From NCBI RefSeq assembly GCF_902459645.1, contig NZ_CABPSK010000001.1, forward strand, positions 1,550,001-1,614,000: 64,000 nucleotides of DNA, given 5' to 3'. A model generated the notes under the pieces. That model was not told the origin of the DNA and searched no databases. It saw nothing but the letters and a program-made list of their open reading frames with translations. This DNA comes from Pandoraea pneumonica. GTDB lineage: Bacteria; Pseudomonadota; Gammaproteobacteria; Burkholderiales; Burkholderiaceae. Shown here one piece after another: positions 47,675-57,713 of this stretch. The translations under genes were made by a program, and so were the position numbers. The first letter of the stretch is position 1. Every line of letters starts with the position of its first letter.

Positions 47675-47813
47675 TCTTGACAACCTCGGGTCCACAGCTA
47701 ACGATTGAGCGAATTCGACGATTGTAGGCATATGCCGCGCAATGCAATTTCATTCGCAAGCGCCTCACGTCAACAATCTTTCATTGCAGCGAATCTATCG
47801 ATGCGGAGCGACC

Positions 47814-48476
47814 GTGGCGAAACCCTCCAAGACCGCTTTACTCACCGCCGCCCGCGCATGGGATTGGCAGACGGTTGCCGCGCTTTTGGCCGCGGCCCCC
47901 GAACTCGTCGATGCCAGCGATCCGCAAGGCCATACGGCGTTGCATCGGGCTTGCGCCGTCAAACCCGGCAGCAACGCCGGGCTGCATGAGCCGAACGGAT
48001 TGAAAACGGTCGCTGTGCTACTCGACGCCGGGGCTGAACTCGAACGGTTCGTCCCGATGGACGAGGACGAAGGCGACTTTCGCGCCAACCCGCTCTGGTA
48101 TGCGGTGGCCCGCGGCGAAAACCTCCCTTTGGTCGACTACCTGCTTCGCCGAGGCGCCAACGCGAGCTATTCGCTCTGGGCGGCGGTCTGGCGCGACGAC
48201 GCCGATGTCTGCCGCGCCCTCCTGAAAGCGAAACCGGAGCTCAATCTCAAAGCCCACGAGGAAACCCCGCTGTTCTATGCGGCACGGCTCAAGCGGCTGG
48301 CGACGCTTGCCCTGCTGATCGACGCGGGCGCCGACCCGTCGATTGTCGACGCGAAGGGCCGCGACAGCGTCGCCATCGCCCGTGAGCGCAAGCTTCCCAA
48401 GGCAATCATCGAAAAGCTGGTGTCGCTGCAACAGACACTGCATGGCAACCGCCCAAAGCAGTCCGCACTCAGCTAA
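47814..48476 (+). CDS. Ankyrin-repeat protein
   Basis: A 220-residue cytoplasmic protein composed of four to five ankyrin repeats (for example DPQGHTALHRACAV, LKTVAVLLDAGAEL, ANPLWYAVARGENLPLVDYLLRRGANAS, ETPLFYAARLKRLATLALLIDAGADP). No other domain and no signal peptide. The partner is unknown. A GTG start at 47814 with GGAG five bases upstream is preferred over the ATG at 47742, which has no ribosome site. Confidence 0.87.
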   Translation: MAKPSKTALLTAARAWDWQTVAALLAAAPELVDASDPQGHTALHRACAVKPGSNAGLHEPNGLKTVAVLLDAGAELERFVPMDEDEGDFRANPLWYAVARGENLPLVDYLLRRGANASYSLWAAVWRDDADVCRALLKAKPELNLKAHEETPLFYAARLKRLATLALLIDAGADPSIVDAKGRDSVAIARERKLPKAIIEKLVSLQQTLHGNRPKQSALS

Positions 48477-48620
48477 ATGCCCGGCATGAGAAAAAGCCCA
48501 AACAGGTCCAAAAACGGGAATAACGACTTCAATTCGCCTAAAAAAGTCGCACCCGAGTGACACTTTCCCGAGTCTCACCAGTCGAAACGTCCGCAAAAAA
48601 ACGTGTGGCGGAGATTTCGA

Positions 48621-50261
48621 TTGAGACCCTTATTACATCGGCTTTACCTCGGACTGGGCGGTCTGGCGGCTTTCTGGGCGCTCGGCATGCTGAGCGCGAG
48701 CGAATTCGGCAAGAGCGCCGCCCTCATGGCGACCGCCCTGCCCGGCCTCGCGGGCCTCTGTCTGCTGCTGCGCGCCCGACCGGTGTGGTTGAGCGCCACG
48801 ACGCTCAGCGTCATTGCGGTGTTCTTTCTCGATGCCGCGACCAAGGGTTTCCTGCGCGACTATTTCGGGCTGCGCCCCAATCACTTGCTGGTGCTGCAAG
48901 CCGTCTTCAATACGAATCCGTCGGAAACCGGGGAGTTTTTCCGTCATAACTGGCGCGATGTCTTCGAAGCCAGCGCCGCTTTCGCCGTATTGCTCGGGGC
49001 TGTGGTGTTCGGCGAAAGACGTATCGCTCGCGCCGAAGCCGCGCAACCGCCCGCACCGATGCGCCGTGCGGGCAAAACGGCCGTCGTGACACTGCTCACG
49101 GCCTTTCTCGCACTGCACTTCAACTCGACCATGGCCAAAGAGAATCCGCTGCTCTACTGGCCGATGCGTTACCTCGATTACAAGGGGCAAGCCGATCACG
49201 CGGCCCAACTCCAGCGCGATCTCGAACGCAATATGGCGCAACGTGCCGACTGGCGCGTGCAATACCGGGGGCCGGACCAGAACACCGTCGTCTGGGTGAT
49301 CGGCGAGAGCCTGAACCGCAACAACATGTCGCTCTACGGCTATGCGCGCAACACCACGCCGATGCTCGACTCTCTGCGCGGAGATCTCACGGTGTTTCGT
49401 GACGTCGTGTCGTCGGAGCCCGCGACGATGTCCTCGCTCATGAAAATGCTCACGCCCGCCAGCCTCGACGATCCCGAGGCCTGGACTCGCCAACCCGACG
49501 TGGTGATGCTCGCGAAGGAAGCCGGTTACCGCACGTATTGGATTTCGAATCAGGTGCCCAACGACGGCTGGCTCGGGCTGGTGGCGAATCGCGCGGACGA
49601 ACAAGTGTTCATCAACAAGGGATACGGCCGTGGCGAAAACAATGTCGATGGCAATCTGCTGCCTGCCTTCGACGCCGCACTCGCCAGCGACGCCCCGAAG
49701 AAACTGATCATCGTGCATTTGCTCGGTGCGCATCCGACTTACGACATGCGCTACCCCGAGGACTTCGCGCGGTTCGACAATACCGACGATGCGGTGATGG
49801 CCTCGCTTGCGGCGCAGGGCCGGTCGCTGTGGGTGCGTCACCTGCGCAACGATTACGACAACGCCATCGCCTACAACGATTTCGTGGTCTCGAGCCTGAT
49901 CCGCAAGACCATGGCCGCCAATGCGCAAACGGACGCGAGCCTGTTGTTCAGTTCCGATCACGCGCAAGAAGTCGGCCACACGCGCAATCACGCCGGACAG
50001 TCTGCCGCCGATGCGTCCGGTTACGAAATTCCCATGGTCGTGTGGACGCGCAACGGCGAGCGGCATGCCGACACGCCAACACAAACCGCGCTGGAAGCCC
50101 GCCCCTATCAGACCGACCGCCTCGAACATACGCTGCTCGGCATGCTCGGCGTCGACACGTCTTACTACAACGCCGCTGACGACTTGCTTAGCCCTGCGTT
50201 CACCCCTCGCGCGCGTCACATCAACGGGCAGGCGTACAAGTGGGATCAACAGAACGGCTAA
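48621..50261 (+). CDS. Phosphoethanolamine transferase of the EptA/CptA family
   Basis: About 546 residues. Four or five N-terminal membrane helices (to about residue 165) are followed by a periplasmic sulfatase-fold domain. The catalytic motif VIGESLNRNNMSLYGYARNTTP places the nucleophile at the Ser of GES, as in CptA rather than the Thr of EptA. The metal motif is SSDHAQEVGHTRNH. It transfers phosphoethanolamine to lipid A or core sugar phosphates, which lowers binding of cationic peptides; the acceptor cannot be told from sequence. A TTG at 48621 with GGAG seven bases upstream is preferred; a GTG at 48603 is in frame without a ribosome site. Confidence 0.88.
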   Translation: MRPLLHRLYLGLGGLAAFWALGMLSASEFGKSAALMATALPGLAGLCLLLRARPVWLSATTLSVIAVFFLDAATKGFLRDYFGLRPNHLLVLQAVFNTNPSETGEFFRHNWRDVFEASAAFAVLLGAVVFGERRIARAEAAQPPAPMRRAGKTAVVTLLTAFLALHFNSTMAKENPLLYWPMRYLDYKGQADHAAQLQRDLERNMAQRADWRVQYRGPDQNTVVWVIGESLNRNNMSLYGYARNTTPMLDSLRGDLTVFRDVVSSEPATMSSLMKMLTPASLDDPEAWTRQPDVVMLAKEAGYRTYWISNQVPNDGWLGLVANRADEQVFINKGYGRGENNVDGNLLPAFDAALASDAPKKLIIVHLLGAHPTYDMRYPEDFARFDNTDDAVMASLAAQGRSLWVRHLRNDYDNAIAYNDFVVSSLIRKTMAANAQTDASLLFSSDHAQEVGHTRNHAGQSAADASGYEIPMVVWTRNGERHADTPTQTALEARPYQTDRLEHTLLGMLGVDTSYYNAADDLLSPAFTPRARHINGQAYKWDQQNG

Positions 50262-50355
50262 CAGGCCCGCCCGAATTCAATCGCAAGAAACGGATCGTTC
50301 GCTAACGACACCCCGCCTAGACTCCCCTCGTCAGTCCAACGTCTAGGGGATCGGT

Positions 50356-51669
50356 ATGGCTGGGGAGTTTGCGCGGGGCCCGAAGGCACCGCCTGTTGCA
50401 CCATCTGTGACAGCGTCTGCGGCAACGCTGGTGACATCGTTGTCGAATGCGAATCTCGCGGCGCAATTCAGCGAGCAAATGACGCTGGCGGTCATCCCAA
50501 TCGTGGCGGTCATCGCGCTCGGCGCGTCAGCCGAGCAGACCGCTTCGCTACAAGCGGCCACCACACTCCCCTTTCTTCTGCTCTCGCTGCCCGCTGGCGT
50601 GCTGGCGGACCGCTACCGCCGCAAGCCCCTCATGATCGCCACCGAGTTGCTGCGGGCACTCGCCCTGCTCGGCTTGTTCGCCCTATTCCGTGCGCATCTG
50701 CTGACCCTGCCCGCCCTCGGCATGCTCGGCTTTGCGATGGCCACAGGCACGGTGGTGTTCGGTGCAGCCGCGCCCTCGCTGGTCGCCGCGCTCATCGACC
50801 CGGCTGATCTACTCACGGCAAACCGGCGGCTGGAGATTGCGCGCAGCATCGCCTTCACGGCGGGCCCAGCGCTGGGCGGCTTATTGGCGGGTTGGGCCTC
50901 GGGCACGCTCGCGTTTGCGGCGGCGTTCGTGCTCTCGCTCGTCAGCGTCTACTGCATGACACGCTTGCCCGCCGAGGCACCGCGTGCCGTGTCGAAACGT
51001 CATTTTCTGAACGAGTTGGGCGAAGGTGTGCGCTTCATTGCACGCAGTCCGTATCTGCGGCCTATCGTCGCGACCGCGTTTGTCTTCAATACGTCGTGGT
51101 ATCTGTTGCTCGCGATCTTTGCTTACTACGCCATTCACTCGCTCGCGTTCACTGCGCAAGCTGTCGGCATCTCGCTCGGCGTCTACGGTTTTGGCATGAT
51201 CTGCGGTGCATTCGGTTACAAGCGCATGGCAAAGCGGCTGTCCTTCGGCCGTCAGATCGTGCTAGGGCCCGCGTGCGCCGCGCTCGCGTCGTTGCTGATG
51301 GTGGCGACGTGGCAAATGTCGGGCGGCTTGGCGACCTACGTGCTCGTGTTCGCCGCGTTCTTCCTGTTCGGCTTCGGTCCGATCGTGTGGACGATTTCCA
51401 CGACATCGCTGCGTCAGGTGGTGACACCCGGAGGATTGATCGCTCGCGTGTCGGCCGTGACGATGACGGCCACGGCAGGCGCGCGGCCATTCGGGGCGTT
51501 CCTTGGCGCGTGGCTCGCGGCGTCGCTCGGCACACGGTATTGCCTGATTGCCATGGCCGTCGGCTTCGCCGTGCAACTCGGCATCATCGTGTTCTCGCCC
51601 GCGTCGCGACTGACAGCCATCGATGCCGTGCCGTCACACCCTGCCGACGCGGCGGCGTCCGCGACGTGA
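50356..51669 (+). CDS. MFS transporter (EntS/DHA3-like exporter)
   Basis: A 437-residue 12-helix major facilitator. Motif A reads LPAGVLADRYRRKPLMI, and an ISTTSLRQVVTPGGLIARVSAV segment resembles the DHA3/EntS branch. The N-terminal 35 residues are Ala/Pro/Ser-rich. AGGGG upstream of the ATG. The substrate is unknown; relatives export siderophores or drugs. Single-gene unit ending in a strong terminator. Confidence 0.88.
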   Translation: MAGEFARGPKAPPVAPSVTASAATLVTSLSNANLAAQFSEQMTLAVIPIVAVIALGASAEQTASLQAATTLPFLLLSLPAGVLADRYRRKPLMIATELLRALALLGLFALFRAHLLTLPALGMLGFAMATGTVVFGAAAPSLVAALIDPADLLTANRRLEIARSIAFTAGPALGGLLAGWASGTLAFAAAFVLSLVSVYCMTRLPAEAPRAVSKRHFLNELGEGVRFIARSPYLRPIVATAFVFNTSWYLLLAIFAYYAIHSLAFTAQAVGISLGVYGFGMICGAFGYKRMAKRLSFGRQIVLGPACAALASLLMVATWQMSGGLATYVLVFAAFFLFGFGPIVWTISTTSLRQVVTPGGLIARVSAVTMTATAGARPFGAFLGAWLAASLGTRYCLIAMAVGFAVQLGIIVFSPASRLTAIDAVPSHPADAAASAT

Positions 51670-51716
51670 TCGGTAAAGGGCTGGATAGCGCCGGATAGTG
51701 CCGGGACGCATCGAAA

Positions 51717-51756
51717 AAGAAAAAGCCGACGCAGTTGCCTGCGTCGGCTTTTTTGC
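51717..51756. terminator. Bidirectional terminator
   Basis: The stem AAGCCGACGCAG/CTGCGTCGGCTT with a short loop is flanked by AAAAGAAAAA on the left and TTTTTTG on the right. It lies between the MFS gene and the convergent dehydrogenase gene. Confidence 0.94.
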
Positions 51757-51788
51757 TACCGCGTGTTTCGTGTCAGGCGATCAAACGA

Positions 51789-53222
51789 TCAGACGTCCAG
51801 ACGCGTGACGAACTTCGGTTGCAGATACGCTTCGAGCGCTTCCGGGCCGCCTTCCGAACCGTAGCCGCTGTCCTTCACGCCGCCGAACGGCACTTCCGGC
51901 AGGGCGAGGCCCGAATGGTTGATCGTCAGCATGCCGCTTTCCACGCGCGTGGACAGGCGCTGTGCCGTGCCCGCCGACGTGGTGTAAGCGTACGCGGCCA
52001 GACCGTACGGCAGACGGTTGGCTTCGGCAATGGCTTCTTCTTCCGTGTCGAACGGATTGATAATCGCCACCGGGCCGAACGGCTCGTCGTGCATGATCTT
52101 GGCGGTCAGCGGCACGTTGCACAGCACGGTCGGCGCGTAGAAGTGGCCGCCTTCGGCAGCGCGCTTGCCACCGGTCTTGAGCACGGCACCGTTGGCTACG
52201 GCGTCGTCCACGATGGCGCTGATGGCTTCGAAACGCTTGCCGTTCACGAGCGGGCCCATCGTCGTTTCCGGGTCGAGACCGTTGCCGACGCGAATCGATT
52301 CGGCGGCCTTCACGAAGGCGTCGACGAACTGGTCGTACACGCCGCGTTGCACCAGGAAACGCGTCGGTGCGATACACACCTGACCGGCGTTGCGGAACTT
52401 GCCACCGGCGAGATTGCGTACGGCTGCGGCGATATCGGCATCGTTGAAGATCAGCGCCGGGGCATGGCCGCCGAGCTCCATCGTCACGCGCTTCATGTGC
52501 AGACCGGCCATGGCGGCCAGTTGCTTGCCCACCGGCGTGGAGCCCGTGAACGACACCTTGCGGATCGTCGGGTGCGGAATCAGGTACGAGGAAATTTCGG
52601 CCGGCACGCCGTACACGAGGTTCAACACGCCATCGGGCAGACCGGCGTCGGCGAACGCGCGAATCAGCGCAGCGGGCGATGCCGGGGTTTCTTCCGGCGC
52701 CTTGACGATCACCGAGCAACCGGCGGCCAGCGCAGCGGAGACTTTGCGCACGACTTGATTGACCGGGAAGTTCCACGGCGTGAAGGCAGCGATAGCGCCC
52801 ACCGGCGACTGGATCACCAACTGGGTAACGTTCGGCACGCGTGCCGGGACGAGGCGGCCGTAGGCACGCTTACCTTCTTCGGCAAAGAATTCGATGATGT
52901 CAGCGGCGGAGAGCACTTCGCCCTTGGCTTCGCCGATGGGCTTGCCCTGCTCCAATGTCATTTGGCGGGCGATGTCGCCCACGCGCTCGCGCAGCAGGCC
53001 AGCCGCCTTGCGCATGAGCTTGGCGCGCTCGAACGGGGCGATTTCACGCCACTTGGCGAAACCGGCTTCGGCGGCGGCGAGCGCGGCGTCCAGATCCGGC
53101 TGCGTAGCGCGGGCGACGGTGCCGATGGTCTCACCGGTGGCCGGGTTTTCGATCGGCAGCGTCAGGCCTTCGACGCCCGCTTTCCACTGCCCATTGATGA
53201 AAAGTTCTACGTTGTGCGACAT
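51789..53222 (-). CDS. gabD: NAD(P)-dependent succinate-semialdehyde dehydrogenase
   Basis: A 477-residue aldehyde dehydrogenase. Visible: the [13 protein letters not shown] substrate/cofactor segment, FTGSTPVGK Rossmann loop, MELGGHAP with the general-base Glu, and [11 protein letters not shown] with the nucleophilic Cys. The best match is the SSADH group, which oxidises succinic semialdehyde to succinate in GABA breakdown. The 2-oxoglutarate semialdehyde dehydrogenase group is close and cannot be excluded, since no gabT is adjacent. Single gene. Confidence 0.85.
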   Translation of the reverse strand: MSHNVELFINGQWKAGVEGLTLPIENPATGETIGTVARATQPDLDAALAAAEAGFAKWREIAPFERAKLMRKAAGLLRERVGDIARQMTLEQGKPIGEAKGEVLSAADIIEFFAEEGKRAYGRLVPARVPNVTQLVIQSPVGAIAAFTPWNFPVNQVVRKVSAALAAGCSVIVKAPEETPASPAALIRAFADAGLPDGVLNLVYGVPAEISSYLIPHPTIRKVSFTGSTPVGKQLAAMAGLHMKRVTMELGGHAPALIFNDADIAAAVRNLAGGKFRNAGQVCIAPTRFLVQRGVYDQFVDAFVKAAESIRVGNGLDPETTMGPLVNGKRFEAISAIVDDAVANGAVLKTGGKRAAEGGHFYAPTVLCNVPLTAKIMHDEPFGPVAIINPFDTEEEAIAEANRLPYGLAAYAYTTSAGTAQRLSTRVESGMLTINHSGLALPEVPFGGVKDSGYGSEGGPEALEAYLQPKFVTRLDV

Positions 53223-53405
53223 GCGACGTCTCCGATGACTTCAGGGGGAATCCCGCAAGCATAGCGTAGTCTCGTGGAGTGCGTCGGCGCGCCGAAATGT
53301 CATCGCGTTCGTGTGGGCTCGTTGCGGTGGTGCCTGTCAACGTTGACAGTTGTTGCGCACTCGCCGGGCGTAGAGACTCTCCTCACAAACACGGAGGTGA
53401 TCATC

Positions 53406-54641
53406 ATGAACCAGACTTTGCGCGCGGGAGACATAGACCCGTCTTTCGGTAACGGCGGGCAGGTCACTGTCACCGGAATGGTGGGCGTGTCGGTACTACG
53501 CCCGGATCAAAAAATCGTGACCGTCGCAACCCTCTGGGAAGGGATCGGCGTTCAGGTCTATCGCAATTTACCGGATGGCACCCCAGACCCCCTGTTCGGT
53601 GCCGATGGAAAGCTGATTCATTTCCCGCACACGGGGGTGTCGTTTTACAACGTGACGGGCTGCGCACTCCAGTCCGACGGCAAGATCATCGTGTTCGGCC
53701 ATCTGCACGGCCCGGGCATTTCCCGCAAGATCCTGCTCGCGAGGCTGCACGAAGAGGGTGAGGTCGACACGTCGTTCGGCAACGCTGGCTACACGCTGGT
53801 CCGTTTGGAGGACACCCAATCCGATGATGCGCAGAGTGTGGCTGTCCTGCCAGACGATCGCATCGTCATGAGTGTGTGGGGCGATATCCAGTCAGGCGTC
53901 GGTTACGGTGCGCTCGTTCAGCTTGCCGCAGATGGCACATTCGACCCTTCGTTTGGCAAGGTCGGCATCTCCCTGGACGTTCCGCCGCAAGTGCATTTCC
54001 TCAACATTTCGCCGCAGCGTGACGGCACGTTGCTCTTATGTGGCTATGCAGGGGTCGACCCGCAAGCCATGCAACCCGTGGCGTCTCGCTACGACCGTGG
54101 AGGCAAACCGCTCCCTTCGTTTGGCGACAACGGACATCGCTTCTTCGATTATCTGGAAGCGTATCCGGGCACGTTGTTCTGGCAGGCCCTCTCACTGGTG
54201 ACGTTATCCGATGGAAAGATTCTCATGGCCGGACTAGTCTCACCACCCGTGCGCAACCAGACGGCCTGGCTAACGCGTCTTCAGGCGGACGGCGCGACCG
54301 ACATGGCCTTCAACGACGGCCAACTCGTCATCACGACAACTGGCTACCGAGAAGATAGGCACATTCTCCAGGCTGACGGCAAGATCGTCATGCAGGGCAA
54401 GAACCTCTCCGAAAACTCGTCAGTCATTGAACGACGTATGCCCGACGGGTCTCGTGATCCGACGTTTGGCGATGGTGGCCTTGCGTTCATCACCCCAGCC
54501 AAGGGTTCAGTGATCATGAGCGGTGCATCCGCAATGCTGCAAGCCGACGGCAAACTGCTGCTGTCCTTGCGGGTGGGCAGCGCTGCCACCCGCACGCCTG
54601 ACGGATTCTTCGGGATGTTACTGACTCGATATCTGCTGTAG
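53406..54641 (+). CDS. Delta-60 repeat protein (putative seven-bladed beta-propeller)
   Basis: A 411-residue protein made of seven units beginning with the delta-60 motif D(P/T)SFGxxG, for example DIDPSFGNGG, TPDPLFGADG, EVDTSFGNAG, TFDPSFGKVG and SRDPTFGDGG. Each is followed by a QxDGK(I/L)-type beta motif about 25-40 residues later (QSDGKIIVFG, QADGKIVMQG, QADGKLLLSL). Seven units suggest a closed propeller. No signal peptide is seen. The role is unknown. GGAGG seven bases upstream sets the ATG at 53406; the longer frame is rejected. Codon use looks slightly different from neighbours, hinting at acquisition. Confidence 0.82.
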   Translation: MNQTLRAGDIDPSFGNGGQVTVTGMVGVSVLRPDQKIVTVATLWEGIGVQVYRNLPDGTPDPLFGADGKLIHFPHTGVSFYNVTGCALQSDGKIIVFGHLHGPGISRKILLARLHEEGEVDTSFGNAGYTLVRLEDTQSDDAQSVAVLPDDRIVMSVWGDIQSGVGYGALVQLAADGTFDPSFGKVGISLDVPPQVHFLNISPQRDGTLLLCGYAGVDPQAMQPVASRYDRGGKPLPSFGDNGHRFFDYLEAYPGTLFWQALSLVTLSDGKILMAGLVSPPVRNQTAWLTRLQADGATDMAFNDGQLVITTTGYREDRHILQADGKIVMQGKNLSENSSVIERRMPDGSRDPTFGDGGLAFITPAKGSVIMSGASAMLQADGKLLLSLRVGSAATRTPDGFFGMLLTRYLL

Positions 54642-54689
54642 GCCGCCGGTCCCGTTGTTCGGCTACGGCACCGCCGACTGGCATGCGTC

Positions 54690-55076
54690 TCAGTCGCTAT
54701 TTGCTGTAGAGCGCTCGGCGCGGTAGCCGACTTCACGCACGCTGAGCAGGCTGTCCCCGGCCCACATCGCCAGAAACATGCCGAGCTGCGCACCGAGCGT
54801 GCTGCCTGCCAATAAGCTTGCGACCGCACCACCCAGCCCGACTACGGCTGCACCGAGCCAAAAGCGCGTAGTTTCGACACCGAACGTCGTACGCGACTGT
54901 CGATGCTTGCCATAGAACCAACTCGGGAACACGACCATGAAGATCGAACTGAATACGTAGCTGAACAGCGCCGGGACATAGCTTTGCAGCACTTGCGTCC
55001 AACCGGCCAGCCAAAACACCACGGCCATGAGCAGCAGTGCAACGTACCAACCTGCGCGCGGGAAATAGGTTTTCAT
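54690..55076 (-). CDS. Small integral membrane protein, unknown function
   Basis: A 128-residue protein with four hydrophobic stretches: VALLLMAVVFWLAGW, VPALFSYVFSSIFMVVFP, FWLGAAVVGLGGAVASLLAG and AQLGMFLAMWAGDSLL. The N-terminus MKTYFPRAGWY is basic. No family is recognised. An ATG nine codons upstream (55103) is in frame; neither start has a strong ribosome site. It stands alone. Confidence 0.7.
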   Translation of the reverse strand: MKTYFPRAGWYVALLLMAVVFWLAGWTQVLQSYVPALFSYVFSSIFMVVFPSWFYGKHRQSRTTFGVETTRFWLGAAVVGLGGAVASLLAGSTLGAQLGMFLAMWAGDSLLSVREVGYRAERSTANSD

Positions 55077-55142
55077 AGGCGTCTCGGATCGAATGTTTGC
55101 CATCGTAGCGACCCGCGCACAGACTCGCTATAGCGTGAAATC

Positions 55143-55200
55143 ACAAAGGGCCGGTATCCCTGCGACACGTGCAACGCGTCGCCGAATACCGGCCCTTTCA
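55143..55200 (-). terminator. Terminator-like hairpin after hisC
   Basis: A perfect 13-bp stem AAAGGGCCGGTAT/ATACCGGCCCTTT (55145-55157 with 55186-55198) encloses a 28-base loop with its own GCGAC/GTCGC pairing. The minus-strand T-run is short (TTTGTGATTT), so termination may be partial. Confidence 0.7.
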
Positions 55201-55224
55201 ACCTGCCAACACCGCTGCGGAGAT

Positions 55225-56295
<1,071 letters not shown>

Positions 56296-56311
56296 GTCCG
56301 CTGCGCTCCGC

Positions 56312-57508
56312 TTATTGCGCGTTCGGCGCAAAGCCACGCGCCAAGTCGGCCTGAATGTCGTCCGGCGATTCGAGGCCCACGGCCAGACGAATCAGCCCTT
56401 CCGTAATGCCTGCCGCGGCACGCGCTTCGGGCGTGATACGGCCATGCGTCGTGCTGGCCGGATGCGTAATCGTCGTGCGCGTATCGCCCAGATTGCCGGT
56501 GATCGACAGCACCTTCGTGTTGTCGATCACGCGCCACGCGTTCTCACGCTGCTCGGCAGGCGTCGCGCCCTTCAATTCGAACGCGACGATAGCGCCGCCT
56601 GCCTTCTGCTGGCGCTTCGCCAATTCATATTGCGGATGCGACGGCAGGCCGGGATAGAACACGCGAGCCACCTGCGGCTGCTGTTCCAGCCACTGCGCTA
56701 CCGTGAGCGCGCTGGCCGACTGGCGCTCCATGCGCAGCGACAGCGTTTCCATGCCCTTCAGAATCACCCACGCATTGAACGCCGAGAGCGTCGGGCCGGC
56801 GCTGCGCACGAATGGGAACACCTTGCCCATGATGAAATCTTTCGTGCCCACGATGGCACCGCCCAGCACACGGCCCTGACCGTCGAGGTACTTGGTGGCC
56901 GAGTGCACGACCACGTCGGCACCGAATTCGATCGGGCGCTGCAACGCGGGCGAACAGAAACAGTTGTCGACCACGAACAACGCGCCCGCTTCCTTCGCGA
57001 TCTTGCCAATGGCGGCAATGTCGGCGATATCGGTGAGCGGGTTCGACGGAGTTTCGAGGAAGAACATCTTCGTGTTCGGCTTGATCGCGGCGCGCCAGGC
57101 GTCGAGATCGGTCGGGTCGACGAAGGTCGTCTCCACGCCGAAACGGCTGAAGATCGTCGAGAACACGTTCAGGGTGGAACCGAAGATGCTTTGCGAGCTA
57201 ACGAGGTGATCGCCCGCCGAGAGGGCCGTCATCACGACCGACACAATGGCTGCCATGCCCGAAGCGGTGGCCATGCAGGCCTCGCCGCCTTCGAGAGCGG
57301 CCAGACGGTCCTGGAACATCGATACCGTCGGATTGGTGAAGCGCGAGTACGTGAAACCCTCTTCCGAGTGCGCGAAGCGCTCGGCGGCTTCGGCCGCACT
57401 CTTGAATACGAAGCTCGAGGTCAGATACAGCGCCTCGGAATGCTCACCGAACTCGGAGCGCTGCGTGCCCGCGCGCACCGCCAAGGTATCGAAATCGAAG
57501 GAGTCCAT
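56312..57508 (-). CDS. metZ: O-succinylhomoserine sulfhydrylase
   Basis: A 398-residue Cys/Met-metabolism PLP enzyme. [56 protein letters not shown] and the PLP Lys in [12 protein letters not shown] identify MetZ. It makes homocysteine directly from O-succinylhomoserine and sulfide. The [16 protein letters not shown] start is the family start; the 51-codon upward frame runs through the leader terminator. Upstream lies a SAM-II-like riboswitch plus terminator, so expression should fall when S-adenosylmethionine is plentiful. Confidence 0.95.
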   Translation of the reverse strand: MDSFDFDTLAVRAGTQRSEFGEHSEALYLTSSFVFKSAAEAAERFAHSEEGFTYSRFTNPTVSMFQDRLAALEGGEACMATASGMAAIVSVVMTALSAGDHLVSSQSIFGSTLNVFSTIFSRFGVETTFVDPTDLDAWRAAIKPNTKMFFLETPSNPLTDIADIAAIGKIAKEAGALFVVDNCFCSPALQRPIEFGADVVVHSATKYLDGQGRVLGGAIVGTKDFIMGKVFPFVRSAGPTLSAFNAWVILKGMETLSLRMERQSASALTVAQWLEQQPQVARVFYPGLPSHPQYELAKRQQKAGGAIVAFELKGATPAEQRENAWRVIDNTKVLSITGNLGDTRTTITHPASTTHGRITPEARAAAGITEGLIRLAVGLESPDDIQADLARGFAPNAQ

Positions 57509-57522
57509 CGTGTGTCTCGTTT

Positions 57523-57564
57523 CAAAAAAGAAAAAGCCCGTTTCGCTTGTCAGCAAAACGGGCT
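57523..57564 (-). terminator. Leader terminator upstream of metZ
   Basis: The stem AGCCCGTTT/AAACGGGCT (57535-57543 with 57556-57564) is followed on the minus strand by TTTTTCTTTTTT, ending about 15 bases before the metZ start. It lies directly after the riboswitch-like element and is well placed to act as its expression platform. Confidence 0.88.
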
Positions 57565-57582
57565 CGAAATCCATCTGTCTAG

Positions 57583-57646
57583 GCCTCGCTTTAGCTGTTT
57601 CGGGGATGTTCCCCCACGTCCGCAAGCTGAAATCAAATCGACGTGA
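57583..57646 (-). promoter_or_regulatory. SAM-II riboswitch (SAM_alpha type) of metZ
   Basis: The minus strand has a perfect 6-bp P1 stem CACGUC (57640-57645) / GACGUG (57615-57620). Its loop begins GAUUUGAUUU and contains GCUUGC. A small GGGG/CCCC hairpin follows P1, then GAAACAGCUAAAGCGAGG. CUUGC in the loop (57622-57626) can pair with GCGAG (57585-57589), giving the SAM-II pseudoknot. The GAUUU...CUUGC...GCUAAA order is the conserved core. The gene downstream is metZ, a classic SAM-II target. Recognised by eye, without a covariance search. Confidence 0.82.
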
Positions 57647-57651
57647 GAAGC

Positions 57652-57657
57652 AGTGTA
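57652..57657 (-). promoter_or_regulatory. Probable -10 box of the metZ-hisC transcript
   Basis: The minus strand reads TACACT about seven bases before the 5' arm of the riboswitch P1 stem, so the transcript would begin right at the aptamer. The -35 region is weak. Confidence 0.45.
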
Positions 57658-57713
57658 GCACGTTGGACGGCGACGAGGAAAATCCCCCTCATGCCGCCCA
57701 TGCCTTCCTCGGC

